A stretch of 40,298 bases of DNA. It comes from a virus. This document shows, piece by piece, positions 38,433 to 40,298 of the stretch. The stretch spans positions 1 through 40,298 of IMG/VR virus record IMGVR_UViG_3300025154_000034; one strand, written 5' to 3'. The translations under genes and the position numbers were made by a program. The number at the start of each line of letters is the position of its first letter. Position 1 is the stretch's first letter. The notes under the pieces were generated by a model that made no database searches, was not told the origin of the DNA, and was given only the letters and a program-made list of their open reading frames with translations.

Positions 38433-38628
38433 GGCTGTGAAGTTTGAAGCGGAATTGCGACAAGTCAAGTCGATGGCGGATCGGTCATATAACCTGATAC
38501 TAAACATACCTGAGTATGAAATAGACCAGGCGCGAGAATTGATGGGAATGTTGTTGGATCACGTTGCGGTGGCGATAGTGAAAGTAGCAAAGAGCGATGA
38601 TAAAGAATACGGCGGTAGGTTGAAATGA
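38425..38628 (+). CDS. Hypothetical protein before terminase, 67 residues
   Basis: This protein of 67 residues is helical: AVKFEAELRQVKSMADRSYN, then EYEIDQARELMGMLLDHVAV and a basic tail. It resembles small proteins often found near terminase and replication genes in phages. It overlaps the 16-codon frame by eight bases and the small terminase gene by four. Function unknown. Confidence 0.58.
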   Translation: MDKAVKFEAELRQVKSMADRSYNLILNIPEYEIDQARELMGMLLDHVAVAIVKVAKSDDKEYGGRLK

Positions 38629-39002
38629 GTAAATATAAAGACGAAACAAAAGCAGCGGTTATGGCGGCCTTATTAACAGGTCAGTCTGTTTCGTCTATTG
38701 CTAGAGAATATGACATACCAAAGGGGACTGTTTCAAACTGGAAAAGAAATACAGGAGGTACGATAAAACGTACCCAAAAAACAGAACACATTGGAGAGTT
38801 GCTAATAAGATATTTACAGTCTAATTTAGAAGCATTATCAGCACAAGCCGAACAATTTAAAGACAAGGAATGGTTGAGAAAACAGACGGCTTCCGATGCT
38901 GCTGTATTACATGGCGTTATGACTGATAAGGCAATCAGACTATTAGAAGCATTATCGAAAACGAGTGAAAATGTTACCAGCGATACAAACACCATCGATT
39001 AA
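38625..39002 (+). CDS. terS: Terminase small subunit
   Basis: This protein of 125 residues has an N-terminal HTH: AALLTGQSVSSIAREYDIPK, then GTVSNWKRNTG, which would bind the packaging start site. Its middle and C-terminal helices (LLIRYLQSNLEALSAQAEQF) would form the oligomer ring. It overlaps the large subunit by 32 bases. The HTH alone could suggest a transposase-type regulator, but the position decides. Confidence 0.83.
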   Translation: MSKYKDETKAAVMAALLTGQSVSSIAREYDIPKGTVSNWKRNTGGTIKRTQKTEHIGELLIRYLQSNLEALSAQAEQFKDKEWLRKQTASDAAVLHGVMTDKAIRLLEALSKTSENVTSDTNTID

Positions 39003-40298
39003 TACCGGATCATTTAACTTCGGGAATAAAAACCTGATACCACCATCACGGTTTAAATCATGGCGTGATTGCTTGCAGTCTCTATTTCCTGATTATGTTG
39101 ATAAACCATTTGGAAAGCGTCACATAGATTTTTGGGAGTGGATTGAATCAATTGATACAAAAAAGAAACCGCGTCCATTTATAGCGTTATGGCCTAGAGG
39201 TGGAGCTAAGTCAACCAGTGCTGAAATGGCGTGTGTTCGGATTGGTAATAAGAGAGTAAGGAAATATATCTGGTATGTTTCCAGTACACAGGACAAAGCA
39301 GATAAGCACGTCGAAACAATCGGGGCAATGCTTGAGAGTAGTAACGTCGAAAGATATGACCAGTCATTATCAAGCAGAAAACTTGGTAAGTATGGACACT
39401 CTAAAGGTTGGAGACGCTCCCGGTTGAGAACTGATAGCGGTTTAACTATTGATGCACTTGGATTAGATACTGGTACTCGTGGAGCAAAGATAGAGAATCA
39501 GCGTCCTGACTTTATTATATTTGATGACGTTGACGAAAAATTTGACACACCAAAAACGACACAGAAAAAGATTGAAACAATAACAACTTCCATTCTTCCA
39601 GCCGGATCTTCAAATTGTGCAATTTTGTTTATTCAAAACTTGATACATGAAAATAGTATTGCCTCTCAATTAGCAGATGGTAGAGCTGAATTTCTTATGG
39701 ATAGAATTGTAAGCGGTTCATTTCCTGCTGTTGATGGATTGGTGTATGAGCAACAATTCAACGAATTACTTAACCGCAATCTTTATAAGATAACCAGTGG
39801 ACTTGCAACATGGGAAGGGCAATCAATCGAAATATGTCAGTCGCAGATCAATGAATGGGGATTGACCGCGTTTCTCCAGGAAGCACAACATCAAGTAACA
39901 TTGACAGGTGGTATTTGGGATCATGTTGAATTTAGACACTGTACATTTGATGAATTGCCAGACTTTGTGAGGGGTTGTGTATGGTGTGATCCAGCCGTTA
40001 CATCAACCGATGAAAGTTGTGCAAATGGTATAATTGCAGATGGATTAGCAAGGGACGGAACAATTTATAGATTGTTTTCTTGGGAAGCCGTTGATAGTCC
40101 AATGAATATATTAAAGCGTTCTATCAAAAAAGCAATAGAACTTGGTTTTAGTTATGTTGGAGTTGAAACTAATCAAGGTGGTGATCTTTGGTTTGAATCA
40201 TTTAACAGTGCATTAAAAGTAGTCAAGGAAGAATTGAAAAACGCATATACAGAAGAAGAATATAAAACAATATTGTGGCCATCCGTAAAACAAGCAAA
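38971..40298 (+). CDS. terL: Terminase large subunit, N-terminal part (continues at window start)
   Basis: This is the ATP-driven packaging motor. The frame runs off the end and continues at base 128, giving 517 residues in total. LWPRGGAKST (73-82) is a Walker A of the deviant terminase type with Lys80; FIIFDDVDE (181-189) is Walker B with the catalytic Glu; CDP (Asp340) and GVETN (Glu399) begin the RNase H-like nuclease, completed by Asp493 at the window start. ATG 38971 lies inside the small-subunit gene, in another frame. Its length is normal for the family. Confidence 0.94.
   Translation, partial: MLPAIQTPSINTGSFNFGNKNLIPPSRFKSWRDCLQSLFPDYVDKPFGKRHIDFWEWIESIDTKKKPRPFIALWPRGGAKSTSAEMACVRIGNKRVRKYIWYVSSTQDKADKHVETIGAMLESSNVERYDQSLSSRKLGKYGHSKGWRRSRLRTDSGLTIDALGLDTGTRGAKIENQRPDFIIFDDVDEKFDTPKTTQKKIETITTSILPAGSSNCAILFIQNLIHENSIASQLADGRAEFLMDRIVSGSFPAVDGLVYEQQFNELLNRNLYKITSGLATWEGQSIEICQSQINEWGLTAFLQEAQHQVTLTGGIWDHVEFRHCTFDELPDFVRGCVWCDPAVTSTDESCANGIIADGLARDGTIYRLFSWEAVDSPMNILKRSIKKAIELGFSYVGVETNQGGDLWFESFNSALKVVKEELKNAYTEEEYKTILWPSVKQA
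40172..40298. repeat. 127-bp terminal direct repeat, right copy
   Basis: This stretch is identical to bases 1-127. It lies in the terminase gene and marks the circular joint of the contig. Confidence 0.93.

Noticed and set aside
1-40298. CRISPR arrays, integrase or repressor module
   Set aside because: I found no regular repeat-spacer series, no tyrosine or serine recombinase motif and no CI-like protein.

Overview
The window is an essentially complete genome of a tailed, non-contractile (siphovirus-like) double-stranded DNA phage. The first 127 bases are repeated exactly as the last 127, and the large terminase gene reads in frame across that joint. The contig is therefore a circular map of about 40.17 kb, cut inside the terminase gene. 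I see no integrase, excisionase or CI-type repressor, so a strictly lytic or unusual lifestyle is more likely than a lambda-like one. The host is uncertain. The promoters and Shine-Dalgarno sites are ordinary bacterial ones. A YLPLV-type motif at the start of the endolysin and GYP repeats in the protein before it resemble features I associate with secreted proteins of Chloroflexota (Anaerolineae-like), so such a host is a low to moderate confidence inference. Layout by region: (1) 38425-40298 continuing into 1-6022, plus strand: terminase small and large subunits, portal, Mu F-like head protein, scaffold, major capsid protein and small beta-rich head proteins. (2) 6023-13370: a 7.3 kb accessory cassette between the capsid genes and the head-tail connector. 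It holds a glycosyltransferase fused to an FkbM methyltransferase, a GIY-YIG homing endonuclease with a long NUMOD3 repeat array, a GT2 glycosyltransferase, a truncated glutamyl-tRNA-synthetase-like protein, an RbsC-type sugar ABC permease, an RbsB-type lipoprotein and a TIM-barrel glycoside hydrolase. (3) 13360-21579: connector and tail genes, with a probable programmed -1 frameshift in the tail chaperone, a tape measure that seems to start at ATC, and a distal tail protein carrying a lectin-like domain and a beta-propeller. (4) 21661-24038: a membrane-anchored protein, a GH25 endolysin, a metallophosphoesterase and a small winged-helix protein. (5) 24039-25046: about 1 kb without genes, holding a promoter, a tRNA-Thr(UGU) between structured RNA segments, two terminators and an origin-like patch of short repeats. 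(6) 25047-29463, minus strand: an early operon of many tiny overlapping genes (small membrane proteins, zinc ribbons, paralogous coiled-coil proteins) and a conserved recombination-associated protein. (7) 29464-35892, plus strand: a divergent symmetric promoter pair, then HTH protein, HNH nuclease, AEP primase, a promoter with a pseudoknotted leader RNA, a DnaD-like initiator with internal iterons, a DnaB-like helicase, an adenine/cytosine DNA methyltransferase, a PD-(D/E)XK nuclease and small proteins. (8) 35929-38366: its own promoter, holin-like membrane proteins, a BppU-like protein and a lectin-like receptor-binding protein. The most unusual elements are the sugar uptake and glycan cassette with its synthetase-like gene, and the RNA leader at 31011-31109, where several long complementary segments interleave and one can mask the ribosome-binding site of the replication initiator.
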